From: Vibrio kanaloae
GTDB lineage: Bacteria; Pseudomonadota; Gammaproteobacteria; Enterobacterales; Vibrionaceae
DNA: 64,000 bases
NCBI RefSeq assembly: GCF_024347535.1
Contig: NZ_AP025497.1
Coordinates: forward strand, 1-64,000
Direction: 5' to 3'
How positions within the stretch are numbered: position 1 is the stretch's first letter; each line of letters begins with the position of its first letter. Of the stretch, positions 27,189 through 40,855 are shown one piece after another. A program made the position numbers and the translations under genes. The notes under the pieces are model-generated. The model worked only from the letters and a program-made list of their open reading frames with translations, did no database searches and was not told where the DNA came from.

Positions 27189-27264
27189 GGGTCGTTAGCT
27201 CAGTTGGTAGAGCAGTTGACTTTTAATCAATTGGTCGCAGGTTCGAATCCTGCACGACCCACCA
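27189..27264 (+). tRNA. tRNA-Lys (TTT)
   Basis: Acceptor GGGTCGT / ACGACCC, anticodon loop CTTTTAA with TTT, T loop TTCGAAT, CCA encoded. Only 2 bp separate it from tRNA-Glu, so both come from one precursor. Confidence 0.97.
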
Positions 27265-27297
27265 TTCTTTCTCCACGAAGGAATTAAAACTTTTAGT

Positions 27298-27373
27298 GGG
27301 CGATTAGCTCAGTTGGGAGAGCACCTGCCTTACAAGCAGGGGGTCACTGGTTCGAGCCCGGTATCGCCCACCA
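27298..27373 (+). tRNA. tRNA-Val (TAC)
   Basis: Acceptor GGGCGAT / ATCGCCC, anticodon loop CTTACAA with TAC, T loop TTCGAGC, CCA encoded. A Glu-Lys-Val spacer set is known in Vibrio rRNA operons. Confidence 0.97.
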
Positions 27374-27819
27374 TTCTCTAAATATTCTTACTTATTTAAA
27401 TATTCAAACCACTTCTTTTGTCGTTGGTTGGATTTTTCGACTGTGAGAGTCTTTAGAAAATGTGAATTTTAGAACACTGGTTCTTAAAGTCTCATGCTCT
27501 TTAACAATTTGGAAAGCTGACTGATTGATTTACTTACGAGTAATTCAATCAAATTTAAAAGTTCTCAATGTTTATCTTTCATTAGATAAACACAACAAAC
27601 ACATTCAAGTGTCTTGTATTCGAATGATCAGAAATGATTGTTCATTTTTTGATTCTACTTTTTATTAAAAAGTGGAAACAAAAAGTAAATTGAGTCCGGC
27701 AAACAGTTATCAGGAATTAACCCTTCTTGATGACAACCAAAAACCTTGGTTAGTTGCCATACGTTTATTTGTCTTCACTTTTTAAAGTGAAAGCAAATAG
27801 AAACCCTTTCGGGTTGTAT
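27374..27819 (+). other. tRNA-Val to 23S spacer
   Basis: Transcribed spacer with no gene. It contains the second boxA (GCTCTTTAACAA at 27496-27507) and, at its end, GTTGTATGGTTAAG, which pairs with CTTAACCATACAAC at 30703-30716 as the 23S RNase III stem. Confidence 0.85.
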
Positions 27820-30712
<2,893 letters not shown>

Positions 30713-30847
30713 ACAACACCCAAGGGGTTTTGTGGACTCAAAGAAACAGACCTTGAATGCGTTTGAAGAGACTTTTATTGCTCTATTGAATAGAGTAACA
30801 GCTTTCCGAATTATTAATTGTCGCAGAGGCGTCAATTAAACAGAATT

Positions 30848-30967
30848 TGCTTGGCGACCATAGCATTGTGGACCCACCTGACTCCATGCCGAACTCAGTA
30901 GTGAAACACAATAGCGCCGATGGTAGTGTGGGGTTTCCCCATGTGAGAGTAGGACATCGCCAGGCTT
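30848..30967 (+). rRNA. rrf: 5S ribosomal RNA
   Basis: TGCTTGGCGA pairs with TCGCCAGGCT at the ends; the CCATGCCGAACTCAGTAGTG and TGGTAGTGTGGGGTTTCCCC blocks are conserved. About 120 nt. Confidence 0.97.
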
Positions 30968-31032
30968 TAAATTAAATCTTTAGGTTGACCGACCTGGAGA
31001 TATGGACGCTCACTTGGTGAGTTGACCACTGC

Positions 31033-31109
31033 GGAGTGGTAGTTCAGTTGGTTAGAATACCGGCCTGTCACGCCGGGGGTCGCGGGTTCGAGTCCCGTCC
31101 ACTCCGCCA
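31033..31109 (+). tRNA. tRNA-Asp (GTC)
   Basis: Acceptor GGAGTGG / CCACTCC, anticodon loop CTGTCAC with GTC, T loop TTCGAGT, CCA encoded. It is the distal tRNA of the rRNA operon. Confidence 0.97.
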
Positions 31110-31119
31110 CTTATTCGAA

Positions 31120-31146
31120 CACCTCGCCTAGTGCGAGGTTTTTTCG
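31120..31146 (+). terminator. Intrinsic terminator after tRNA-Asp
   Basis: CCTCGC / GCGAGG stem with loop CTAGT and T6; likely the first terminator of the rRNA operon. Confidence 0.8.
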
Positions 31147-31169
31147 AATTTGAAGTAAGATAAAGTTTT

Positions 31170-31254
31170 AGGGGTGTAGCTCTAATTGGCAGAGCAGCGG
31201 ATTCCCCGACTTACCAAAACAGAGCGTGTTAGGAATCTAAACTTCCACCTATAT
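31170..31254 (+). pseudogene. Degenerate tRNA-Trp remnant
   Basis: The 5' half reads AGGGGTGTAGCTC, AATTGG, GAGCAGCGG, which is a convincing acceptor-strand, D-arm and 5' anticodon-stem of tRNA-Trp. A CCAAAAC remnant and GCGTGTT follow after extra bases. The T arm is reduced to GGAA-TCTAAAC-TTCC, without the TTCRA loop, and the 3' acceptor is only CCACCT with no CCA. E. coli rrnC-type operons end with tRNA-Asp then tRNA-Trp, so the position fits. It should not yield a functional tRNA. Confidence 0.7.
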
Positions 31255-31261
31255 CATATAC

Positions 31262-31292
31262 AAAGCCTCAGCAAAAATGCTGGGGCTTTTTT
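31262..31292 (+). terminator. Second terminator downstream of the rRNA operon
   Basis: AAAGCCTCAGCA / TGCTGGGGCTTT stem with AAAA loop followed by T6; probably the original end of an operon that once included tRNA-Trp. Confidence 0.8.
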
Positions 31293-31444
31293 GCTTTATA
31301 TTTGTTCGAATTTTTAGTCGATAATTCCTACCTTTACTAAAATATAGTCTTAAAATGTAAGTGCTTACTTATCTCAGTCGCTTTTATAAGTAATACCAAT
31401 TCCATTAAATTAATGATCTAATATAGACTCTGAAAGGAGCCTAT

Positions 31445-31921
31445 ATGAACTCAGATTTATCAAAGCTTATCGGCACAACCTCCAACGCGAGGTTGAGGCT
31501 AAGATTACTCGCAGTCTCTCACTTTATCGATGGTAAAAATCGAACTGAAATCGCGTCATTCCTTAAAGTCAGTCGTCTCAGTGTGAATAAATGGATCAAG
31601 GCCTATCTTGATTTTGGTGTTGAAGGGTTAGTAGAAAAACCTCATACAGGAAGACCTTCCAGACTCACTATTGAGCAAAAAAAACATCTTAAAGAATACG
31701 TCACTTCAAATGCAATAAAACCTGAGGGTGGGCGCTTACAAGGGAGTGATATCACACAATTCATCCTTGATGAATTTGATATATCTTACCAACCATCCGG
31801 TGTATACCGCTTACTGCATGAACTTAATTTGAGTTGGATAACAACACGTTCAAAGCACCCAAAACAATCAGAAGAAGCTCAAGAATCTTTTAAAAAAATT
31901 CCCAATAGAAACGATCCTTAA
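31445..31921 (+). CDS. IS630-family transposase, N-terminal part (frame 1)
   Basis: The 158-residue ORF contains the helix-turn-helix region of IS630 transposases (RTEIASFLKVSRLSVNKWI near residues 33-52) and the linker WIKAYLDFGVEGLVEKPHTGRP. It runs out in a wrong frame after SFKK, where the DNA has seven consecutive A (31892-31898). With six A, or with a +1 slip there, translation continues into the catalytic ORF as SFKKFPIETILKIPG. This may be programmed slippage, as annotated for several IS630 members, or a simple inactivating insertion. Confidence 0.8.
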   Translation: MNSDLSKLIGTTSNARLRLRLLAVSHFIDGKNRTEIASFLKVSRLSVNKWIKAYLDFGVEGLVEKPHTGRPSRLTIEQKKHLKEYVTSNAIKPEGGRLQGSDITQFILDEFDISYQPSGVYRLLHELNLSWITTRSKHPKQSEEAQESFKKIPNRNDP

Positions 31922-32468
31922 GATCCCTGGGCATATCCACTTAAAAGAAGTGCTTGTTTGGTTTCAAGATGAAGCTAGATTTGGTCAACGCAATACCACA
32001 ACCAAGATTTGGGCAGAAAAAGGAACTCGACCTAGAGCCGTTCAACAGCAACAATTTGAGTATGCTTATTTGTTTGGAGCCGTTTGTATCAATACAGGCG
32101 AAGCTGAAGCTATTGTTTCACCGTTAAGCAACATGGAAGCAATGACGAAGCATCTTGAATTAATCTCAACGGCGACCCCTAGAGGTAAACATTCCGTGGT
32201 TATTATGGATCAAGCGAGCTGGCATCAAACACATTTAGCCAATCATTTTAAGAACATCACGATAATCCATATCCCGCCATATTCACCTGAATTAAACCCG
32301 ATAGAACAAGTTTGGCAATGGCTTCGACAATACAAGTTAGCGAATAGGTGTTTTGAAAACTATAACGATATAGTGAACTCAGTATGCAATGCTTGGAACA
32401 GTTTTTGTGAAGATAAACGAAGAGTCCAATCCCTCTGCTTTAGAGATTGGACTCGATTGGTAAGTTAA
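31899..32468 (+). CDS. IS630-family transposase, catalytic part (frame 2)
   Basis: Continues the transposase after the A7 run; the in-frame open part enters as FPIETILKIPGHIHLK, and the first start-type codon is the GTG at 31950. The DDE residues are visible: Asp in VWFQDEARFGQ, Asp in VVIMDQASWH and Glu in PPYSPELNPIEQVWQW. The catalytic domain looks complete to its end FRDWTRLVS. Whether active protein is made depends on slippage at the A7 run. Confidence 0.75.
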   Translation, partial: FPIETILKIPGHIHLKEVLVWFQDEARFGQRNTTTKIWAEKGTRPRAVQQQQFEYAYLFGAVCINTGEAEAIVSPLSNMEAMTKHLELISTATPRGKHSVVIMDQASWHQTHLANHFKNITIIHIPPYSPELNPIEQVWQWLRQYKLANRCFENYNDIVNSVCNAWNSFCEDKRRVQSLCFRDWTRLVS

Positions 32469-32509
32469 TTAATGGAATTGGTATAACTAACAGTACAAAC
32501 TATGCTTCT

Positions 32510-32529
32510 TTATGAGAATTATTCTCAAT
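32510..32529. promoter_or_regulatory. Fur box upstream of the multicopper oxidase
   Basis: TATGAGAATTATTCTCAAT contains the perfect palindrome TGAGAATTATTCTCA and closely matches the Vibrio Fur consensus AATGANAATNATTNTCATT. It lies about 43 bp upstream of the oxidase ATG, in promoter range. Confidence 0.75.
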
Positions 32530-32571
32530 ATTTTGTTACATTTTAGTTGTTATTACTAAAAGGCAACAAAT

Positions 32572-33954
32572 ATGGATATTTCCCGTCGTAAGTTTATTCA
32601 ATCATCTCTCGCTATATCTGCACTCACTGTACTGCCTGCTTGCTCTATGAAACGGGTGGTTTATGAACAAGGAAAGTATGTTTATGACTTAACGGCAGAA
32701 CCTTCAACTGCTGGACTTGTGACGGGGTTTGAGACTAATATTCTAGGCTTTAATGGGCAGATTCCAGCGCCGACTATTCGCTGTCGACAGGGGGAAAAGG
32801 TCACAATTCGTTTTACGAATAAGCTTTCAGAGCCGACGACCATTCACTGGCATGGTCTGCGAATTCCAATCGAAATGGACGGGGTTCCTTTCTTGAGCCA
32901 GTCACCGATCATGTCGGGTGAAACCTTCATTTATGAATTTACGCCACCAGATGCTGGTACGTTTTGGTATCACCCACATATGAACAGTGTTAAACAGCTT
33001 GGTATGGGCTTGGTTGGTCTAATTATCGTTGAGGAGAGCATCCCAGTGCAGTTTGATGAAGAGCACGCACTGATGCTTAAACATTGGCATATCGATAAGA
33101 AAGGCCAATGGAAAGATCTAATGATCCCACGTCTCAGCGCTCGCATGGGCACGCCAGGAGAGTGGAGTAGCGTTAATGGAATACATGAGCCTGTATATCA
33201 GTTAAAACAACATGCAACGACCAGGCTGCGTATCGCTAATGTTGATAACACGATTACCTATCCAATTGCTATTGAAGGGGCTGAAGCATGGGTCATTGCT
33301 ATCGATGGCAACCCTGTAAAGACACCCTATAAGCTGACTCAACATAAAATAGGCCCAGGTATGCGTGTTGATCTCGGGCTAATAGCACCTAAAGCTGGTG
33401 ACCGAGTTAACGTTCTCCAGATGAAGGGGCGTTTCCCATTTTCTTTGTGTCAATTTGAAGTCTTAGGTTCCGAATTTACTCAAGAGCGAGCATTACCAGT
33501 ATTACCATTGAATCCAGTACCTAACCTAGATCTTGCTAATGCAGAAGAAATAGACTTTTTATTTGAATGGGAAGGGGCGGTTTCTCCAGTATCTAAAGAT
33601 GGAAAATCTATGCCTAAGTTTTGGCTAACTAATAAACGAGCATGGGAAGGGATGAGCAAAGATAATATTCCTGAACCGTTGGCGACTTTAGAATTGGGTA
33701 AAACCTATATATTCGATCTTAAGAACGTCACTCAATATCATCACCCGATTCATATTCACGGCCATACATTCACTGTATTGGAACTTGATGGGAAGAAAGT
33801 TGAAGAGCCTTTCCATACCGATACAGTGTTACTTGGAAAAAATGGCCGAGCTAAAGCCGCATTTGTTGCAGACAATCCTGGGCGCTGGATGTATCACTGT
33901 CATGTTATAGAACACATGAAAACGGGTTTAATGGGATATATTGAAGTTAAGTGA
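32572..33954 (+). CDS. Multicopper oxidase with Tat signal
   Basis: Predicted periplasmic oxidase of 460 residues. The N terminus MDISRRKFIQSSLAISALT carries the twin-arginine motif SRRKF. All four copper motifs are present: TIHWHG, FWYHPHMNS, HHPIHIHGHTF and YHCHVIEHMKTGLM. In the last, the residue at the type 1 axial position is Leu, where CueO has Met; Leu usually gives a higher redox potential. It could be a cuprous/ferrous oxidase or a laccase-like enzyme; the upstream Fur box favours a link to iron. It is shorter than CueO and lacks a Met-rich insert. The IS630 element lies just upstream. Confidence 0.88.
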   Translation: MDISRRKFIQSSLAISALTVLPACSMKRVVYEQGKYVYDLTAEPSTAGLVTGFETNILGFNGQIPAPTIRCRQGEKVTIRFTNKLSEPTTIHWHGLRIPIEMDGVPFLSQSPIMSGETFIYEFTPPDAGTFWYHPHMNSVKQLGMGLVGLIIVEESIPVQFDEEHALMLKHWHIDKKGQWKDLMIPRLSARMGTPGEWSSVNGIHEPVYQLKQHATTRLRIANVDNTITYPIAIEGAEAWVIAIDGNPVKTPYKLTQHKIGPGMRVDLGLIAPKAGDRVNVLQMKGRFPFSLCQFEVLGSEFTQERALPVLPLNPVPNLDLANAEEIDFLFEWEGAVSPVSKDGKSMPKFWLTNKRAWEGMSKDNIPEPLATLELGKTYIFDLKNVTQYHHPIHIHGHTFTVLELDGKKVEEPFHTDTVLLGKNGRAKAAFVADNPGRWMYHCHVIEHMKTGLMGYIEVK

Positions 33955-34054
33955 CTCCTGTAACGTTTAATATTTGCGCATGCATTCTTAGTTTCTACCC
34001 TCGCTTTTATCGGCGGTAAAGTTAGAATGTAGGGGATACTGTTTGGGAGGAGTC

Positions 34055-34438
34055 ATGGGTCAGTTATCTATTTTAGGTTTTATTGCCATTGGTGGGGCGT
34101 TTGGTGCTTGCTCACGTTATTTGATTTCAGAGTTATGTGCGGTGATGTTAGGGCGTGGTTTTCCTTTTGGTACGCTCACCGTTAACGTTATTGGTTCCTT
34201 TATTATGGGATTACTTATTGCGGCATTTGAAAATGAGATACTCGCAACGGAACCATGGAGACAGATTATCGGCCTAGGTTTCCTAGGTGCACTGACGACG
34301 TTTTCTACATTTTCGATGGATAACGTGCTTCTTATGCAGCAGGGTGCATTTTTTAAGATGGGGATCAATGTACTGCTCAATGTGGTTCTCAGTATCTCAG
34401 CAGCATGGATCGGCTTCCAACTTTTGATAAAGTCTTAA
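34055..34438 (+). CDS. crcB: Fluoride channel CrcB/Fluc
   Basis: Dual-topology small membrane protein that exports F-. The 127 residues form four hydrophobic helices with GGAFGACSRYLIS, the PFGTLTVNVIGSF block and the GFLGALTTFSTFS region holding the F- pore phenylalanines. ATG 34055 is chosen because GGAGG (34046-34050) sits 4 bases upstream. No fluoride riboswitch signature is seen in front. The gene precedes thiC, as in V. cholerae. Confidence 0.93.
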   Translation: MGQLSILGFIAIGGAFGACSRYLISELCAVMLGRGFPFGTLTVNVIGSFIMGLLIAAFENEILATEPWRQIIGLGFLGALTTFSTFSMDNVLLMQQGAFFKMGINVLLNVVLSISAAWIGFQLLIKS

Positions 34439-34505
34439 AGTTTTCTTACGATTTGTTAACAACTCGGCTTGGTTTATCTAAGCCGTTTTTATATACTCGA
34501 TCATA

Positions 34506-34588
34506 CTTGTCGGAGTGCCATATGGCTGAGACCGTTAACTCGGGATCCGTTGAACCTGATCAGGCTAATACCTGCGAAGGGAACAAGA
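34506..34588 (+). ncRNA. TPP riboswitch (THI element)
   Basis: CTTGTCGGAGTGCC...GGCTGAGACC, then the highly conserved TGAACCTGATCAGGCTAATA and CCTGCGAAGGGAACAAG, with CTTGT/ACAAG closing helix P1. It lies about 140 nt before thiC. TPP binding would lower expression of the thiamine operon. Confidence 0.97.
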
Positions 34589-34711
34589 GTAGATATCTAA
34601 CTAGAAACCTTCTAGAGATCTATCTCCAGATCACAACTGTATTTCTTACCGTGATCCCTCTTGTAGCATCTAATCCGTCAAGCATTTTTTATCCCTATAA
34701 ATAATGGCTAA

Positions 34712-36678
<1,967 letters not shown>

Positions 36679-36679
<1 letters not shown>

Positions 36680-37971
36680 TGACAGTGAAGATTCTCATCC
36701 CATCTCAATACATCGAGTTAACGGGGGAGGTTCAAAACTGTCTATTGGTTGCTAAGCGACAAGGCTTGGCAACCGATGCAGTTGAGTTGGGTGTAAGCCC
36801 GACTCAATACTTCTCTATCGTTGATGCTCAACAAGTGTTATCTATTGGCTTTGTTCATGATGTTGATTTATTGGCGGAGTGCAAGTTAGCGCAACTGAAC
36901 CATATTATTGATTACAGCAATTCAGTTTCGCTAGTTGACGTTTGTGATGCCTTTACACAAACTCCGAATACCATTTATATCGGTGTCTCAGATGATTCAG
37001 CTGTACTGGATATCTGGTCACACTTAGGTGCTAATCGTGTTATCAAGAGTGAAAGTACAGCTCATCAAGAGTTAGATAGTCGTAGCCACTTTGCTTGGTT
37101 ACTTACTTTGTTGGCGCTGGAATTTCCATTGGAAGACGCACTGGTTTTAGCTCGCGCAGCGTCGAATGTTTCACGTGGAACATGGCCAGCACATTATCAA
37201 AATTTTCCTATCCCTGTTCTAGAAGACGAACGACTGGATATCAGTGTTGGTTGGGCTAACCAAGGGACATCACTTTCTTTCCCTGAGTTGAGCAAAAATA
37301 GCCTCGGCTTATACCCGGTAGTTGATGATGCTGAGTGGATAGAAAGATTGCTTAAGCTTGGAATCAACACAATCCAACTGCGTATTAAGAACCTGCAGCA
37401 AGCCGACTTAGAGCAACAAGTCGCACGATCGATCGAACTTGGTCGAGAACATAACGCTCAGGTTTTTATTAACGATTACTGGCAGCTTGCACTCAAGTAT
37501 GGTGCTTTTGGTGTGCACCTGGGGCAAGAGGATATTGAAGAATCAAACCTTTCCCAACTTAGCCTAGCGGGTATTAAGATCGGTCTATCGACTCATGGTT
37601 ATTATGAGTTGTTACGCATCGTCCAAATCAATCCAAGCTACATTGCACTAGGCCATATATTTCCGACCACGACGAAACAGATGCCATCCAAGCCTCAAGG
37701 CTTGGTGCGTTTGTCTTTGTACCAACAGCTAATTGATACCATCCCATACACAGAAAAGCTTGTTGGTTATCCGACGGTGGCTATTGGCGGTATTGACCAA
37801 TCGACAGCTGCGCAGGTTTGGGGTTGTGGTGTCTCGAGTTTGGCGGTTGTACGTGCGATTACATTAGCAGAAGACCCAAAACAAGTGATCGAGTTTTTCG
37901 ATAAGCTGATGATCTCTAACTCTTCAACGACTAATAAAGAGGTTATGCGGGAGCCTAGCTATGTTGAGTGA
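36679..37971 (+). CDS. thiE: Thiamine phosphate synthase with N-terminal extension
   Basis: Joins HMP-PP and thiazole phosphate to thiamine phosphate. The ThiE TIM barrel occupies about residues 205-425 (LYPVVDDAEWIERLLKLG, QLRIKN, FINDYW, GVHLGQEDI, LGHIFPTTTKQMPSKPQG, VAIGGI). The first 200 residues are extra compared with the usual 210-residue enzyme. Their end (LLALEFPLEDALVLARAAS) recalls the C-terminal part of HMP-P kinase ThiD, but I see no intact kinase site, so it may be a degenerate ThiD-like domain. A perfect parS site lies inside the gene at 37167-37182. Confidence 0.9.
37167..37182. other. parS site inside thiE
   Basis: TGTTTCACGTGGAACA matches the ParB recognition sequence TGTTNCACGTGNAACA at every fixed position. 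It is the origin-most of three such sites in this window. Confidence 0.9.
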
Positions 37972-38743
37972 CTTTGAGTTTATTCGTTACCAACGACAAA
38001 TTGCATTACCTGAGGTTGGTGAGCAAGGGCAACGAAATCTGTTAAACAGCCACGTGTTGGTGATTGGTTGTGGTGGTTTGGGTAATGCTGCTGCTCTCTA
38101 TCTCGCAGCTTCTGGTGTCGGAAGGATCGTATTGGTCGATGATGATTGTGTGGATTCGTCTAACTTGCAGAGGCAGGTAGCGTTTAAGGAAAGCCAATTA
38201 GGTTCACCTAAGGTCGAAGCTCTTAAACAACAACTGAATGATCTCAATGGCCGCAGCCAAGTAAGAGCCATCAATCAACGAATGAGTGAAAGCCAGCTTG
38301 AATTAGAAGTGATGTTGGCTGATCTCGTGTTGGATTGCACTGACAACTTCGTTTCACGCCAACAGGTTAACCAAGCATGTTTCAAAGCTAATTCACCTTT
38401 GATATCAGGTTCTGCAATCGGTTGGAAAGGTCAATTTATTGTCTTTGATTATCAGAACCAGAAAGGGTGTTACCACTGCCTGTTTCCGTTTGATCATCAT
38501 CCACAAACAACGCGCTGTAGTGATAGCGGCATAATTGGCCCAGTGGTCGGCACGATAGGCAACCTCCAAGCTCTTGCTGCGATTCAGCGTGTTAGCAGTG
38601 GCGAGTTTAAAGTCGCAACACATCAGCTTAAGTTGTTCGATGGCCAGAGCATGAACTGGCAAAGCCTGATGGTCACTCAAGATAGCGAATGTCCAGTTTG
38701 CAATACATCGGCGACCCAACACTTAGAAGAAGAAGCACAATGA
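37961..38743 (+). CDS. thiF: Sulfur carrier adenylyltransferase ThiF
   Basis: E1-like enzyme that adenylates the C terminus of ThiS. The 260 residues contain the nucleotide-binding GCGGLGNAAALYLAASGVG near residue 33, the adenylation Arg in SSNLQRQVAF, and zinc Cys pairs in CYHCLF and CPVCNTS. It overlaps thiE by 11 bp, and its TGA overlaps the thiS ATG (ATGA), indicating translational coupling. Confidence 0.95.
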   Translation: MLSDFEFIRYQRQIALPEVGEQGQRNLLNSHVLVIGCGGLGNAAALYLAASGVGRIVLVDDDCVDSSNLQRQVAFKESQLGSPKVEALKQQLNDLNGRSQVRAINQRMSESQLELEVMLADLVLDCTDNFVSRQQVNQACFKANSPLISGSAIGWKGQFIVFDYQNQKGCYHCLFPFDHHPQTTRCSDSGIIGPVVGTIGNLQALAAIQRVSSGEFKVATHQLKLFDGQSMNWQSLMVTQDSECPVCNTSATQHLEEEAQ

Positions 38744-38949
38744 GTAACATAACTATTTCTATAAACGAGCAACCAGAGCAGGTCGCGCAATCATCGTCTC
38801 TCTCAGACATCATCCAAGCACTATCGCTACCTGATTTGGGCTGTGTATTTGCTATCAATAATGCGGTTGTACCGCGTAGCCAATGGCAACAAACCATCGT
38901 CAACGAAGGCGATTCCATCTCTCTTTTCCAAGCGATTGCAGGGGGCTAA
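38740..38949 (+). CDS. thiS: Sulfur carrier protein ThiS
   Basis: Ubiquitin-fold protein that carries sulfur as a C-terminal thiocarboxylate for thiazole synthesis. It ends in the required Gly-Gly (FQAIAGG). The start MSNITISIN at 38740 is chosen because it overlaps the thiF stop as ATGA and gives 69 residues, the normal size (E. coli 66); an upstream in-frame ATG would run into thiF. Confidence 0.94.
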   Translation: MSNITISINEQPEQVAQSSSLSDIIQALSLPDLGCVFAINNAVVPRSQWQQTIVNEGDSISLFQAIAGG

Positions 38950-38951
38950 CC

Positions 38952-39716
38952 ATGTTAACCATCGCAGATAAAACGTTTCAATCACGACTCTTCACTGGAA
39001 CCGGCAAGTTCGCAAACAAATATTTTATGGCGAGTGCGATCGAAGCGTCAGGCTCTCAACTGGCAACTATGGCGTTGAAGAGAGTGGATATTCGCTCTGA
39101 ACAAGATGATATTTTGCAGCCCATTATTGATGCTGGCGTCAATTTACTTCCGAATACCTCTGGTGCGAAGAATGCAAAAGATGCCATCTTTGCTGCGCAT
39201 TTGGCTCGTGAAGCGCTAGGCACAAACTGGCTAAAACTTGAGATTCACCCGGATCCAAAGTACTTAATGCCAGACCCCATTGAGACACTTAACGCTGCTG
39301 AGCAGTTGGTTAAAGATGGCTTTGTTGTGTTGCCTTATTGCCACGCTGACCCTGTTCTGTGTAAGCGGTTAGAAGAGGTAGGCTGTGCTGCCGTTATGCC
39401 GCTAGGCGCGCCGATTGGTTCAAATAAGGGGATTGCGTCTGCAGATTTCTTAGAGATTATTATCGACCAAGCAAATGTTCCTGTGATTGTTGATGCGGGG
39501 ATTGGCGCGCCATCACATGCTGCTCGTGCTATGGAGATGGGGGCGGACGCTGTGCTAGTTAACACCGCGATTGCTGCCTCTCAACAGCCTGTTGAAATGG
39601 CGATTGCCTTTAAGTTGGCAGTTGAAGCAGGTCGTATGGCTTACCTTGCAGGTCTCGCTGGTCAGGTATCTCACGCGGTTGCTTCAAGCCCGCTAACCTC
39701 ATTCTTAGACGAGTAG
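38952..39716 (+). CDS. thiG: Thiazole synthase ThiG
   Basis: Assembles the thiazole phosphate ring from DXP, dehydroglycine and ThiS thiocarboxylate. It has 254 residues beginning [20 protein letters not shown]; the Schiff-base Lys is near residue 96 ([10 protein letters not shown]) by family alignment, and phosphate-binding [20 protein letters not shown] is clear. The start at 38952 is 2 bp after thiS; an upstream ATG in the same frame would overlap thiS needlessly. Confidence 0.95.
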   Translation: MLTIADKTFQSRLFTGTGKFANKYFMASAIEASGSQLATMALKRVDIRSEQDDILQPIIDAGVNLLPNTSGAKNAKDAIFAAHLAREALGTNWLKLEIHPDPKYLMPDPIETLNAAEQLVKDGFVVLPYCHADPVLCKRLEEVGCAAVMPLGAPIGSNKGIASADFLEIIIDQANVPVIVDAGIGAPSHAARAMEMGADAVLVNTAIAASQQPVEMAIAFKLAVEAGRMAYLAGLAGQVSHAVASSPLTSFLDE

Positions 39717-39723
39717 TATTACT

Positions 39724-40851
39724 ATGACGTTTGTTGATCGATTTAAACAGCTCAACTGGGACGACATTGGTATGTCTATCTTCAGTAAAACGGCAGCGGA
39801 TGTTGAACGTGCGTTGAGTAACCCGAAACGCGACTTAGAAGACTTTAAGGCTCTGATCTCTCCGGCAGCAGAACCTTACTTAGAGCAGATGGCACAACAA
39901 TCGCTGGCGTTAACTCGCAAACGGTTTGGTAATACGATGTCGCTTTATATTCCATTGTACCTATCCAACCTGTGTGCGAATGCATGCTCGTATTGTGGCT
40001 TCTCAATGGAGAACCGTATCAAGCGCCGCACTCTTACTTTGGAAGAGATAGATGCTGAATGTGCAGCGATCAAAAAGATGAAGTTTGATAGTGTTTTGTT
40101 AGTCACCGGTGAACATGAAACTAAGGTTGGAATGAATTACTTCCGACAGGTGTTGCCGAAAATCAAAAAACAATTCAACTACCTTGCGATGGAAGTACAG
40201 CCGCTTGACCAGCATGATTACGCAGAACTTAAAACTCTCGGCTTGGATGCGGTGATGGTTTACCAAGAGACCTATCAACCAAGGACCTACGCGGAGCATC
40301 ATCTGCGTGGCAATAAAATGGATTTTGAGTACCGCCTCGAAACACCCGATCGATTGGCAAAGGCGGGTATCGATAAGATAGGTATTGGAGCCTTGATTGG
40401 TTTGGAAGACTGGCGAACTGACTGCTTCTTTGTTGCTGCTCACTTAGATTACCTAGAGCGTACTTACTGGCAAACTCGTTACTCTATTTCGTTCCCGCGC
40501 CTTCGCCCTTGTGAGGGGGGAGACGCCAATGGTGGTCTACAACCTAAGTCTGTTATGAGTGATAAACAGTTGGTTCAACTTATCTGCGCGTATCGATTGT
40601 TAAACCCAGAGGTTGAGTTATCTCTTTCGACTCGTGAGTCTGCAACTTTCCGCGACAATGTGTTGCCATTGGGAATAACAAGTATGTCGGCGGCTTCGAA
40701 AACCCAACCTGGCGGTTATGCTTCGGGCGAAGAAGAACTTGAGCAGTTTGAGATAAGTGATGAGAGAAGTGCTGCCGATGTGGAGTCGATGATTCGTCGG
40801 CGAGGATTCGACCCAGTGTGGAAAGATTGGCACAGTGCTTATTCTGGCTAG
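39724..40851 (+). CDS. thiH: 2-iminoacetate (dehydroglycine) synthase ThiH
   Basis: Radical SAM enzyme that cleaves tyrosine to dehydroglycine and p-cresol. The 375 residues (E. coli 377) carry the cluster motif CANACSYCGFS (CxxxCxxC) near residue 85 and the Biotin/thiamine-associated C-terminal domain. It is the last gene of the thi operon, ending 5 bp before a palindrome centred on parS. A terminator follows at 40917. Confidence 0.96.
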   Translation: MTFVDRFKQLNWDDIGMSIFSKTAADVERALSNPKRDLEDFKALISPAAEPYLEQMAQQSLALTRKRFGNTMSLYIPLYLSNLCANACSYCGFSMENRIKRRTLTLEEIDAECAAIKKMKFDSVLLVTGEHETKVGMNYFRQVLPKIKKQFNYLAMEVQPLDQHDYAELKTLGLDAVMVYQETYQPRTYAEHHLRGNKMDFEYRLETPDRLAKAGIDKIGIGALIGLEDWRTDCFFVAAHLDYLERTYWQTRYSISFPRLRPCEGGDANGGLQPKSVMSDKQLVQLICAYRLLNPEVELSLSTRESATFRDNVLPLGITSMSAASKTQPGGYASGEEELEQFEISDERSAADVESMIRRRGFDPVWKDWHSAYSG

Positions 40852-40855
40852 TTAA

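Larger units (their letters stand above)
31394..32483 (+). mobile_element. IS630-family insertion sequence
   Basis: About 1.09 kb between inverted repeats CCAATTCCATTAA (31396-31408) and TTAATGGAATTGG (32469-32481), each flanked by TA, the target duplicated by this family. It carries a transposase gene in two frames (31445-31921 and on to 32468). It lies between the rRNA operon and the multicopper oxidase gene and does not visibly break either. Confidence 0.85.

Noticed and set aside
34001..34054. Possible fluoride riboswitch before crcB
   Set aside because: The conserved fluoride aptamer elements are not present; only a weak CATTCT/AGAATG dyad is seen.
34405..34704. ORF spanning the end of crcB and the TPP riboswitch
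   Set aside because: It overlaps crcB out of frame and translates straight through the conserved THI element.
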